Part shown: one piece after another, positions 51,452-58,920 of the stretch
Layout of the letters: every line of letters begins with the position of its first letter
How positions within the stretch are numbered: position 1 is the first letter of the stretch
Source: Pedobacter psychrophilus
Lineage (GTDB): Bacteria; Bacteroidota; Bacteroidia; Sphingobacteriales; Sphingobacteriaceae
Length of the DNA: 64,000 nt
Assembly (NCBI RefSeq): GCF_001652725.1
Contig: NZ_LWHJ01000032.1
Location: 1-64,000, forward strand
Direction of reading: 5' to 3'
The notes under the pieces: generated by a model
What the model was told of the DNA's origin: nothing
The model's database searches: none
Seen by the model: only the letters and a program-made list of their open reading frames with translations
Position numbers and translations under genes: made by a program

Positions 51452-51543
51452 AATAATCATTTTTTTTATATTATTACTAAGCAGAATCCAGAAATCTTTT
51501 TTTAATACAAATTTAAGAACAGAATAAATTTTAATTTTAACAC

Positions 51544-52095
51544 ATGGCAGTATCTAAATGGAAAACACTTTCTTCAGAATATTTAGTTAAAAAACCTTGG
51601 GCAACTTTAAGGGTTGACGAATGCGAATTGCCTGACGGTAGGGTGGCAAGCGAATATTATGTGTTGGAATATCCTAATTGGGTAAATGTGGTGGCGATTA
51701 CAGAGGATGAAAAAGTGATTATGGTAAAGCAATATCGCCATAGCGGAGATATTATTTCTATTGAAATTCCGGGTGGAGTTATTGATGGCGATGAAAAACC
51801 TGTGGAAGCCGCAAAGCGTGAACTTTTAGAAGAAACTGGTTATTTATTTGAGGATTTCGAATTGGTTTCTACCATATACCCAAATCCGGCAACTTCAAAT
51901 AACCAGACTTTTTGTTTTTTAGCAAAGGGCGGTATAAAAGTGCAGGAACAAGATTTGGATGAGCATGAAGATATTGATATAGAATTTCATTCGATTGAAG
52001 AAGTAAAGCAAATGCTTTTGGAGAATAAAATTCCGCAAGCGTTACATGTTACAGGTTTAACGTATGCCTTTTTAAAGATGGGAGTTTTAAAATAA
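51544..52095 (+). CDS. Nudix hydrolase (ADP-ribose pyrophosphatase-like)
   Basis: A 183-residue protein. The Nudix box runs from Gly78 to Tyr100 (GVIDGDEKPVEAAKRELLEE then TGY) and fits Gx5Ex7REUxEExGU at every conserved position. The preceding strands (WVNVVAITEDEKVIMVKQYR, SIEIPGG) match the ADP-ribose/nucleoside-diphosphate-sugar pyrophosphatase branch. The substrate is inferred from that similarity. It converges with the flavin oxidoreductase gene, whose stop is 2 bp away. Confidence 0.9.
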   Translation: MAVSKWKTLSSEYLVKKPWATLRVDECELPDGRVASEYYVLEYPNWVNVVAITEDEKVIMVKQYRHSGDIISIEIPGGVIDGDEKPVEAAKRELLEETGYLFEDFELVSTIYPNPATSNNQTFCFLAKGGIKVQEQDLDEHEDIDIEFHSIEEVKQMLLENKIPQALHVTGLTYAFLKMGVLK

Positions 52096-52096
52096 T

Positions 52097-53473
52097 TTAT
52101 TCATCTAAAGACATAAATAAATTATTTAGCGATTCTGAAAATAGGGGATGGGCAAATATGTTATTCCGTATTTGCTCATAAGTAATTCCTCCCATCATCG
52201 CCATTTGCAAAACTGACATGATTTCACCGCCTTGTTCGCCAATAATGGATGCGCCTAAAATTTGTTTGGTTTTGGCATCTACGATTGCTTTCATGTAACC
52301 TTTTGTTTCGCCAGTTTCTAATGCCCTGGCCACATATTTCATTTCTAATTTGGCAACTTTATAGTTTAGTTTTTTCTCTTTGGCTTCATCTTCTGTAATT
52401 CCAACCCTACCTAATTGAGGATCGGTAAACATACAATACGGAACAATTCTATCTTTTATAGAGTGATTTTTACCCTTCAAAAGATTATCAACTATTACTA
52501 AATGATCATTATATGCAATCTGTGTAAATGCTGGCCCACCTTTAACATCGCCCAAAGCATAAATATTTTTGGCAGAAGTTTCTAATTTGTCATTCACCTC
52601 TATAAATCCATTATCGTCAGTTTTTACGCCAGCAAAAGACAATTTTAAATTTTTAGTTTGAGGTTCTCTTCCTGTTGCTACCAAAATATGGCTGCCAGTA
52701 AAAGTTTGTTCTTTGCCTTTAATCTTTGTGGAGACTGTTTTTCTATGATCTCCAGAAACTGCTAAAATTTCTGTAGAAGTATGGATTTCGATATTTTCAC
52801 TTTTAAAAATATCCGTAATGGCTACACAAACATCATTATCTTCATGAGGTAATAAAGTATCGCTTTTTTCTAAAATAGTCACTTTTGCTCCAAAGCGACC
52901 CATCATTTGTCCAAACTCTAAAGCAATATAGCCTCCGCCAAGGATAATTAAATGCTCAGGAATTTCTGTTAATTCCATTAAAGAAGTAGAAGTTAAATAT
53001 TGGGTTTTATCTAATCCTTTAATATTAGGGATTCTTGGAGAACAACCCGTATTGATGAAAATCGTTTCTCCATAAATATCAACTGTTTCGTTTTCTAATT
53101 CGACTTTAACATGATTTGCAGTTTCAAAATAACCCAAGCCCATAAATATGGTGATGTTTTTTTCTTTCTCTAAACCTTTTATGGCACCGTTTCTAAAAGA
53201 TTCAATTATATCGTTCTTCCTTTTTAAAACTGTTTCATAATCAATTCTAAAATTATCAGAAAGTGCTCCCCATTTTGCGCCGTTCTTAGTTAGATATGCA
53301 ACCCTCGCACTCGCAATCATAGTTTTGGTTGGTGAGCAGCCATCGTTAATACAAGTGCCACCAATCACTCTTTTTTCTATTACCGCCACTTTTTTGCCAG
53401 CTTTGGCAAACTTTTTTGCCAATGGAATTCCTGCTTGCCCAGCGCCTATAACTACTACATCAAATTTTTGCAT
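52097..53473 (-). CDS. Pyridine nucleotide-disulfide oxidoreductase (mercuric-reductase/dihydrolipoamide-dehydrogenase-like)
   Basis: A 458-residue FAD enzyme. The dinucleotide fold starts VVVIGAGQAGIPLAKKFAKA. The redox disulfide is Cys41-Cys46 in GGTCINDGCSPTK, a second NAD(P) fold has LIILGGGYIALEFGQMMGRF, and IYALGDVKGGPAFTQIAYND binds FAD. The C-terminal dimerisation domain keeps His442 and Glu447 (AHPLFSESL), as in lipoamide dehydrogenases and glutathione reductases. It lacks the C-terminal vicinal cysteines and the N-terminal HMA domain expected of classical MerA, so mercuric reductase annotation would be unsafe. The true substrate is unknown. Confidence 0.88.
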   Translation of the reverse strand: MQKFDVVVIGAGQAGIPLAKKFAKAGKKVAVIEKRVIGGTCINDGCSPTKTMIASARVAYLTKNGAKWGALSDNFRIDYETVLKRKNDIIESFRNGAIKGLEKEKNITIFMGLGYFETANHVKVELENETVDIYGETIFINTGCSPRIPNIKGLDKTQYLTSTSLMELTEIPEHLIILGGGYIALEFGQMMGRFGAKVTILEKSDTLLPHEDNDVCVAITDIFKSENIEIHTSTEILAVSGDHRKTVSTKIKGKEQTFTGSHILVATGREPQTKNLKLSFAGVKTDDNGFIEVNDKLETSAKNIYALGDVKGGPAFTQIAYNDHLVIVDNLLKGKNHSIKDRIVPYCMFTDPQLGRVGITEDEAKEKKLNYKVAKLEMKYVARALETGETKGYMKAIVDAKTKQILGASIIGEQGGEIMSVLQMAMMGGITYEQIRNNIFAHPLFSESLNNLFMSLDE

Positions 53474-53540
53474 GGTGGTTTTTTTATGAGGATAAGATTC
53501 TCTGCTTTGATGTTATCAAGCAGATAAGATGCCATTAAAT

Positions 53541-53580
53541 AAAAAAAGCCCTTGATCTTTAGTTTAGATCAAGGGCTTTT
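53541..53580 (-). terminator. Strong bidirectional terminator
   Basis: A perfect 15-bp stem (AAAAGCCCTTGATCT, 53544-53558, with AGATCAAGGGCTTTT, 53566-53580) over a 7-nt loop, with T-runs on both strands. It ends the small gene at 53594 and isolates the oxidoreductase gene downstream. Confidence 0.92.
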
Positions 53581-53593
53581 GATAAATTTTAAT

Positions 53594-53830
53594 TTATTCA
53601 CCAGCTTGAGGATGTGTTGGCTTAATATCTTGTTTTGGCTCGTTTTTAATATCCTCGAATTGTTCGTCTTGGTCGCCGTTTTTTTCTTTATAACTACCTT
53701 CGGGTTCCTCTTCTAAATTTTCGTTCCTTCTGTCGGCTTCTTCCTTTGCCCTATTGGTTTGCTCATCAGTTCTTTTGTCATTCGTTTCCTGCCTCGGACC
53801 CGATTCCCATTTTTTATCTTCTGTTCCCAT
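53594..53830 (-). CDS. Small highly charged, probably disordered protein
   Basis: A 78-residue protein made almost entirely of Glu, Asp, Lys, Arg, Asn, Gln and Pro (for example NRAKEEADRRNENLEEEPEG), with no hydrophobic core, signal or cysteine. It is therefore predicted to be intrinsically disordered. It has its own strong terminator. Similar low-complexity proteins in Bacteroidota are often stress-linked, but no family could be assigned here. Confidence 0.68.
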   Translation of the reverse strand: MGTEDKKWESGPRQETNDKRTDEQTNRAKEEADRRNENLEEEPEGSYKEKNGDQDEQFEDIKNEPKQDIKPTHPQAGE

Positions 53831-53895
53831 GGCTTTATAGTTTAATTGATTTAATAGGTTAAATCAAAATTCTTGCCAGTAGAATATAAGGTAGA

Positions 53896-54372
53896 TTATT
53901 TCAAAGTAATTTGTCTTTTAATGCTTTCTTCTAAAGAGATAAAAGTCTCGGTACGTTGTATGCCAGAAACTGCCTGTATCTCATCATTCAATACATATCG
54001 TAAATGATTGGTATCTCTACAAATAATCTTGGCGAACATAGAATAACCGCCTGTTGTGTAATGTAGCTCTACAATTTCTTTTATTTTTTTTAACTCATTA
54101 ACGGCATCATGATAGATGGAGCCTTTTTCTAGGTAAATACCCAAGAAAGCACAAATATCATAACCCACCTTTTGGGCATCAACAATTAAATTAGAACCTT
54201 TAATAATTCCTAAATCCTGCATCTTTTTCATCCTCACATGAATAGTACCACCAGAAACGATTAACTCTTTTGCTATTTCAGTATAAGCAGTAGTTGCATC
54301 GTTCATTAAAATAGACAAAATATCTATATCTAAATTATCAATTTCTAAATTAGGTCTCAATTTATCAATCAT
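53896..54372 (-). CDS. Lrp/AsnC-family transcriptional regulator
   Basis: A 158-residue regulator. The AsnC-type helix-turn-helix is at about 12-55 (LDIDILSILMNDATTAYTEI, SGGTIHVRMKKMQDLGII). A RAM ligand-binding domain follows (AFLGIYLEKGSIYHDAVNEL, VELHYTTGGYSMFAKIICRD). Such proteins sense amino acids and control their metabolism. The target is not evident from the neighbours. It is divergent from the tRNA-like gene. Confidence 0.93.
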   Translation of the reverse strand: MIDKLRPNLEIDNLDIDILSILMNDATTAYTEIAKELIVSGGTIHVRMKKMQDLGIIKGSNLIVDAQKVGYDICAFLGIYLEKGSIYHDAVNELKKIKEIVELHYTTGGYSMFAKIICRDTNHLRYVLNDEIQAVSGIQRTETFISLEESIKRQITLK

Positions 54373-54445
54373 GTTTTTATCGATTATTAATATTTAACAA
54401 GTATAAATAAAAAATTAATAAAAATTAAAATATTTTGTTGAAATA

Positions 54446-54477
54446 TTTGCAACGTATTGCCTTTTGCTTTACATTTG
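54446..54477 (+). promoter_or_regulatory. Bacteroidota-type promoter of the tRNA-like gene
   Basis: TTTG (54446-54449), 20 bases, then TACATTTG (54470-54477), an excellent match to the phylum consensus. Transcription would start near 54484, about 50 bp before the tRNA-like body. Confidence 0.8.
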
Positions 54478-54534
54478 TTCTATACAATAAGACAAACGGG
54501 CAAGCCGGATGTTTAAAATTGAAAACAAATACAC

Positions 54535-54646
54535 TGTAGGGTGGTGAAATTGGCAGACACACCTCCTTGTCTCGGTGGCGAAGATTTGGGAAATAGCCGC
54601 AAGGTGAAATAACTGCTTCGTGTAGGTTCGACTCCTACCCCTACAG
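54535..54646 (+). tRNA. Atypical tRNA-like gene: class II body with GTC (Asp) anticodon
   Basis: 112 nt. The acceptor TGTAGGG pairs with CCCTACA, discriminator G. The D arm GTG-AAATTGGCAGA-CAC has GG in the loop, as in Leu/Ser tRNAs. The T arm GTAGG-TTCGACT-CCTAC is normal. The anticodon arm is CCTCC-TTGTCTC-GGTGG: one T-T mismatch in the stem, and GTC at 54569-54571. The region between anticodon and T arms is 43 nt (54579-54621), closed by CGAAG/CTTCG, far longer than the 10-24 nt usual for Leu, Ser or Tyr tRNAs. G10, G34, T35, C36, C38 and G73 match the E. coli AspRS identity set. A strong promoter precedes it and a hairpin follows. It may be a divergent tRNA-Asp, a Leu-type tRNA that lost its identity, or a tRNA-derived RNA. 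CCA is not encoded. Confidence 0.62.
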
Positions 54647-54681
54647 CCCTTTCGTTTAATTTAGGTTTATAATTGGTTAGT

Positions 54682-54716
54682 TTAAGCTCCATTCTCCCCG
54701 TTTGGAGCTTAACTGT
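54682..54716 (+). terminator. Hairpin downstream of the tRNA-like gene
   Basis: TTAAGCTCCA (54682-54691) pairs perfectly with TGGAGCTTAA (54703-54712), 11-nt loop, followed by CTGTTTTAT. The T-tract is short, so it could be a processing or termination site. Confidence 0.6.
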
Positions 54717-54798
54717 TTTATAGGGTTTTTGTAAACTGAATAAAATTTAAATTAATCCCATTAAATATTTTATTTTTGCTCATCTACTAATTCATTTT

Positions 54799-55473
54799 AT
54801 GAAAAAGCTTTTTATTCTACTATCAATTATAATTATAGGTCTTACCGCTTGTAAAAAAGATAATTATTCTCCAATTAATGGCACACCCATAGTCATAAAT
54901 GGGCAAACATATACAACTGTTAAAATTGGTACACAAACTTGGACAAGTGTTAATTATAATGGGACGGGTGGCGTTAATTATAACAACAGTGCAAATGACC
55001 CAAGATTAGGAAAACTTTATTCTTATCCAGAACTAAGAAGTTTAGATAATTTGCCAAGTGGATGGAGGATACCTTCTATTGCTGATACTAAAATAATGAT
55101 GAATTATTTAGGTGCTACAAATGGAGAGTATCAGTCAGGTCAAGCTCCTAGATTAATTTTAAATTCTGAGAGTTGTAAAAAAATTATTATTCCTGATGGA
55201 TGGAATAACCTAACCAACGATAACAATAATAAAATTGGTCTGAATTTATATCCTACTGGTCATTACAATCCTTACTTACCTGGTTTCGATGGCAAAGGAA
55301 CAGATACAAGTTTTTGGTTATCAGATAAATTTACAATAAACGGATCTTATTTCGAAGTAAACGGATCAAGTTCATACAACTCCCTAACGCTTAAAGGAGA
55401 AATATTTACTACTGCTTTGGCTTATGACAATGCCTCAGACAAAAGAACTATTAGATTTGTAAAAGACAATTAG
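54799..55473 (+). CDS. FISUMP-domain lipoprotein
   Basis: A 224-residue lipoprotein (MKKLFILLSIIIIGLTAC, Cys18). The body matches the FISUMP (Fibrobacter succinogenes major paralogous) domain: VKIGTQTWTSVNYNGTGGVN, GKLYSYPELRS, LPSGWRIPSIADTKIMMNYL and a late TSFWLSDKFT with the C-terminal IRFVKDN. The domain is widespread in Bacteroidota surface lipoproteins and its function is not established. A -7-like TATTTTTG lies at 54771-54778, 21 bp before the start. Confidence 0.85.
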   Translation: MKKLFILLSIIIIGLTACKKDNYSPINGTPIVINGQTYTTVKIGTQTWTSVNYNGTGGVNYNNSANDPRLGKLYSYPELRSLDNLPSGWRIPSIADTKIMMNYLGATNGEYQSGQAPRLILNSESCKKIIIPDGWNNLTNDNNNKIGLNLYPTGHYNPYLPGFDGKGTDTSFWLSDKFTINGSYFEVNGSSSYNSLTLKGEIFTTALAYDNASDKRTIRFVKDN

Positions 55474-55685
55474 AGATTGTACAAGTTCTTTCAATTCTTT
55501 AGTAAATAACCAATTATTTAGCTAAATCGCAGCCAACTTAGAGGAACAACATTTGTTAATTACATTTTGAAGTCTTTAGAAGTTAATCTAAAGAGCCAAA
55601 AATTTTGCTTTAACTTTAGTACAAAAATTATTCTATTAAACCCCAGTTAGTGAAAATTCCTAAATTAGCGGAAAAAATTTTACCC

Positions 55686-56108
55686 CTAATTAGCAGCAAT
55701 CTCAGAGAAATACCATTTATCAATAACGTTTTGGCGTTGTTTAGAGGTTAGGCTATAAAACTCAGGATTCTTTTTGATGAAAGTTTTAAGCATTTCCATT
55801 TGGTTAAACCAAAGTTTTGCGTAGTCGCCCGCGTTCTTCATTCCATAACGATTTAGAAATTCGGCATAAGTTTTTTCGTTTTTAAAAATCTTTGCTTCGT
55901 TTTCTTGTAATTCTGCAACTGCTTCTTTAGACGAAGGAAGCTTAAAATCGAACTTTTTGTTATCAAAGTTTTTTCTTGCAGCTAAATAAGCGTTAAAATC
56001 TTTATCCTGATTAGCGTTGTAATAATAATATTGAAGGTCTTTTACTTGTTTTTGCGCAAACACGCTAAATGTGCAACAAACAATAATCAATGTAATCAGC
56101 TTTTTCAT
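55686..56108 (-). CDS. Exported protein of unknown function
   Basis: A 140-residue protein with a signal peptide (MKKLITLIIVCCTFSVFAQ) and a mostly helical, charged mature part rich in Lys, Tyr and Phe (VKDLQYYYYNANQDKDFNAY, AELQENEAKIFKNEKTYAEF). The family is not recognised. It follows the LMW phosphatase gene by 24 bp on the same strand and is probably the last gene of the helicase-phosphatase operon. Confidence 0.72.
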   Translation of the reverse strand: MKKLITLIIVCCTFSVFAQKQVKDLQYYYYNANQDKDFNAYLAARKNFDNKKFDFKLPSSKEAVAELQENEAKIFKNEKTYAEFLNRYGMKNAGDYAKLWFNQMEMLKTFIKKNPEFYSLTSKQRQNVIDKWYFSEIAAN

Positions 56109-56132
56109 CTCTTTTTTATTGGATGATTAAAG

Positions 56133-56579
56133 CTATCTATTTTCCTTTTTTAGGGATGTTAATAGTTTTCCACATTGTGCGTAAATCATATTGAAAGTTG
56201 GCTTAAACAAGCTGTCGTCATAATAAGGATCCGGTACAATTTCATCGGTGATAAACAACTTTACTTTTTGTTTTTCTTCATCAGAAGTTGCCAAATTAAT
56301 TACGTCCTCATAGTTATGTTTATCCATCACATAAATATGATCAAAGGTTTTAAAATCGGCTTTGATAAACTGTCGGGCTTTTTGATGGCTAATATCGATG
56401 CCGTTTTGTTGGGCAATTTTTATAGACCGAACATCTGGATGTCTGCCAATATGATAAGCGCCTGTCCCTGCAGAATCTACCTGCCAACCCAAGCCTTCTT
56501 TATCAATAAAATGTTTCATAATGCCTTCCGCCAAAGGCGAACGGCATATATTCCCTAAACAAACCATCAAAATTTTCAT
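56133..56579 (-). CDS. Low-molecular-weight protein tyrosine phosphatase
   Basis: A 148-residue enzyme. The P-loop is at the N-terminus, VCLGNICRSPLAEG, with Cys7 and Arg13 (CX5R), and the general acid is in VPDPYYDD near residue 117. Length and motif order are standard for the LMW-PTP/arsenate-reductase-like family. The arsenate-reductase type is less likely because the DPYY acid motif is intact. It dephosphorylates phosphotyrosine on proteins, often of tyrosine kinases or capsule systems, but none lies nearby. It is 13 bp downstream of the helicase gene. Confidence 0.93.
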   Translation of the reverse strand: MKILMVCLGNICRSPLAEGIMKHFIDKEGLGWQVDSAGTGAYHIGRHPDVRSIKIAQQNGIDISHQKARQFIKADFKTFDHIYVMDKHNYEDVINLATSDEEKQKVKLFITDEIVPDPYYDDSLFKPTFNMIYAQCGKLLTSLKKENR

Positions 56580-56592
56580 CTCTAAAAATTTT

Positions 56593-57903
56593 TTATCTGT
56601 TTACTTTTTGCTTAAAATATTTCTTTTTTGGTCGGTCTCCACCTTGTGTTGCTTCGGTTTGGTTTCCAGCACTTTTAGGTTTATTGCTGTTATTATTGTT
56701 TCCACCACCATGGTTATTTCTTCTTCCTCCACGGTTATCAGCAGCTTTTTTCTCTGACATAATCCCTTTAAAAGGGAATGGATGGTCTTCTATAACAGGT
56801 ATATTTTTATTGATCAATTTATGGATATCCTTTAAAAATTCCTTTTCCTCAGCATCGCAAAAAGAGATCGCGGTTCCGTTTGCGCCAGCTCTTCCAGTAC
56901 GTCCAATTCGGTGTACATAAGTTTCAGATATATTTGGGATTTCAAAGTTGATTACGTGTGCCAACTCATCAATATCAATTCCTCTTGCTGCAATATCGGT
57001 GGCAACCAAAACCCTAATACTTTGATTTTTAAAATTTTCTAAAGCATTTTGACGGGCATTTTGAGATTTATTTCCGTGGATAGCCGCAGATTTAATCCCC
57101 TCCTTTGCTAAAACTTTTACTACTTTATCTGCTCCATGTTTTGTTCTGGTAAAAACTAAAGCAGTTTTAATTTCTTTGCTATCTAACAAATGGAGCAAAA
57201 GATCATATTTATTGTTCCTATCTACATAGTATAAAAACTGGTTTATGGTTTCTGCGGTAGAAGAAACCGGCGTAACCTCAACCCTAACCGGATTATTTAA
57301 AATGGTGTTTGCCAATTGCGTAATGGCTGGAGGCATGGTAGCCGAGAAAAACAAAGATTGTCTTTGTTTTGGCAAAGCGGCAATCAGTTTTTTAACATCA
57401 TGAATAAAACCCATATCTAACATCCTATCAGCCTCGTCTAAAACAAAAAATTCTACATCTTTTAAACTCACAAAACGTTGGTTCATTAAATCTAAAAGCC
57501 TTCCTGGGGTTGCAATTAAAATATCAATACCATTGCGCAAAGCATCAGTTTGCGCTTTTTGACCAACGCCACCGAAGATAACGGTATGGTTTAAGTGTAA
57601 AAATTTACCATAATCTGCAAAGCTTTCGCCAATTTGTATGGCCAATTCTCTTGTTGGGGTAACAATTAAAGTCTTTATTTTTCTTGATCCTTTTTGTTGA
57701 GGACCTTTTTGATGTAATAATTGTAAAATTGGGATTGCAAATGCGGCAGTTTTACCTGTACCCGTTTGTGCGCAACCTAATAAATCTCTTTCCTGTAATA
57801 ATAATGGGATGGCTTGCGCTTGTATTGGAGTAGGTTTTTCGTAACCTAATAATTTTAAAGCCTTTTGTATGGGCTCAATTAATTCTAATTCTGAAAATGT
57901 CAT
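56593..57903 (-). CDS. DEAD-box RNA helicase, RhlE type
   Basis: A 436-residue helicase. Motifs in order: Q motif ([10 protein letters not shown]), I ([11 protein letters not shown]), Ia (PTRELAIQ), II ([12 protein letters not shown]), III (FFSATMP), IV-V ([27 protein letters not shown]) and VI ([15 protein letters not shown]). The C-terminal tail is basic and Gly/Asn-rich ([12 protein letters not shown]), as in RhlE proteins that bind RNA non-specifically. It probably helps ribosome assembly or RNA decay, especially in the cold. A -7 box TACCTTTG lies upstream. It heads a three-gene unit with the LMW-PTP. Confidence 0.94.
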   Translation of the reverse strand: MTFSELELIEPIQKALKLLGYEKPTPIQAQAIPLLLQERDLLGCAQTGTGKTAAFAIPILQLLHQKGPQQKGSRKIKTLIVTPTRELAIQIGESFADYGKFLHLNHTVIFGGVGQKAQTDALRNGIDILIATPGRLLDLMNQRFVSLKDVEFFVLDEADRMLDMGFIHDVKKLIAALPKQRQSLFFSATMPPAITQLANTILNNPVRVEVTPVSSTAETINQFLYYVDRNNKYDLLLHLLDSKEIKTALVFTRTKHGADKVVKVLAKEGIKSAAIHGNKSQNARQNALENFKNQSIRVLVATDIAARGIDIDELAHVINFEIPNISETYVHRIGRTGRAGANGTAISFCDAEEKEFLKDIHKLINKNIPVIEDHPFPFKGIMSEKKAADNRGGRRNNHGGGNNNNSNKPKSAGNQTEATQGGDRPKKKYFKQKVNR

Positions 57904-58249
57904 AACTTTTTTTAATGGAGGGAAGCATGAAACATTTCAATTTAGAAAGCAAAGCAAACCTCTGTAATTTTTGCAAAGGTACGTTTATTATTTTGATGGT
58001 TTTTAATTGCTTATTAATTGTGAAACTATAAATGCTTTTGGCATTTAGCTTTAGGCTTTAATAAGTACGCTCTGCCAATTTTACCAAACACAACCCCACT
58101 TCATTTGTTTGCTGGTTTCTTTGGGATCTCCGTAACTTTTATTGGTGTAAAAAAAGCACTAACAAAAATGCACCAAGCCCTGCACATCCCTAGCGCAAAA
58201 AATCAAAATAACCCGATGATTTAAACCGATTAAATTTTTATTTTCGAGG
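57904..58249. other. Intergenic region upstream of the helicase operon
   Basis: 346 bp, no credible gene on either strand apart from a short shadow frame. It holds a -7 box at 57974-57981, TACCTTTG on the minus strand, about 70 bp before the helicase start, implying a leader of roughly 60 nt. The rest shows no clear repeat or riboswitch. Confidence 0.6.
57974..57981 (-). promoter_or_regulatory. -7 promoter box of the RhlE-type helicase operon
   Basis: Reads TACCTTTG on the minus strand, an exact TAnnTTTG match. A -33 TTTG at the normal distance was not seen. Confidence 0.5.
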
Positions 58250-58738
58250 ATGAAAAAACAGCTACTTATCATTTTTGGGATATTATTATTCAGCATCAAT
58301 TTCGCCAAAGCGCAAACAATAAAAGACACTATCCAAATCCGAAAAAGCACATTTGGTACTATATATTTAAAGGACGGAAAAAGCTTAAATACTGGAAGAA
58401 AACTTCATAAGCTAATAAAGTCAAATCCAGAAAACTATTCAGAAATAACAATAATAAAAACTAACTGGGTTTTCGCCACAATATTTGGCGGGGCAGCAGG
58501 ATATATTTATGGCAATCAATATGCTACCAGATACAGAAGGTCATCGCCAGATTGGGTATCACTTAGTGCTGCAACTGCTTTATTCGGATTATCTATCCCA
58601 TTTGAGATTGGAAGGGCTAAACACATTAAAAAAGCAGTTCTAATTTACAATAAAGGTTTAATGGAAACTAGTAAGAATAAAACCCTTTATAATTTCGGAA
58701 TCTCTAATAATGGGATTGGAGTTAAAATCGCTTTTTAA
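58250..58738 (+). CDS. Small exported protein with a hydrophobic hairpin, unknown function
   Basis: A 162-residue protein with a signal peptide (MKKQLLIIFGILLFSINFAKAQ). A glycine-rich hydrophobic pair of segments (VFATIFGGAAGYIYGNQYA and SLSAATALFGLSIPFEIGRA) suggests a membrane hairpin or a barrel-like insertion. The C-terminus ISNNGIGVKIAF has alternating residues and a final Phe, as in small outer-membrane barrels, but the length is short for one. No family was assigned. It stands alone before secA. Confidence 0.62.
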   Translation: MKKQLLIIFGILLFSINFAKAQTIKDTIQIRKSTFGTIYLKDGKSLNTGRKLHKLIKSNPENYSEITIIKTNWVFATIFGGAAGYIYGNQYATRYRRSSPDWVSLSAATALFGLSIPFEIGRAKHIKKAVLIYNKGLMETSKNKTLYNFGISNNGIGVKIAF

Positions 58739-58830
58739 GCTCAAAACAAGTTAAATAATATAAATATTTTAACTAAAATTTTTACACAATAACTCCCATT
58801 CAAAAATTACCTAAACCCCATATAAAATAT

Positions 58831-58838
58831 TAATTTTG
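58831..58838 (+). promoter_or_regulatory. -7 promoter box of secA
   Basis: TAATTTTG matches TAnnTTTG and lies 82 bp before the secA start, implying a leader of about 75 nt. No clear -33 element was seen. Confidence 0.42.
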
Positions 58839-58920
58839 CAGCCCAACAATGCCAATATGACTTATAAAAGCCCATGGCTTAATTGTTGATTTTAAAACGT
58901 TTTAATACAAGAAAATAACG

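Noticed and set aside
52097-53473. Calling the flavoprotein a mercuric reductase
   Set aside because: It lacks the C-terminal vicinal cysteines and an HMA domain, and there are no mer genes nearby.
54579-54621. Group I intron inside the tRNA-like gene
   Set aside because: The insert is 43 nt, far below the size of any self-splicing intron, and lies in the variable region rather than the anticodon loop.
54535-54646. Selenocysteine tRNA
   Set aside because: The acceptor could be extended to 8 bp and the variable region is long, but the anticodon is GTC rather than TCA and the T stem is 5 bp.
56175-56558. 127-residue plus-strand frame
   Set aside because: It is the antisense shadow of the LMW phosphatase gene, which has all catalytic motifs.
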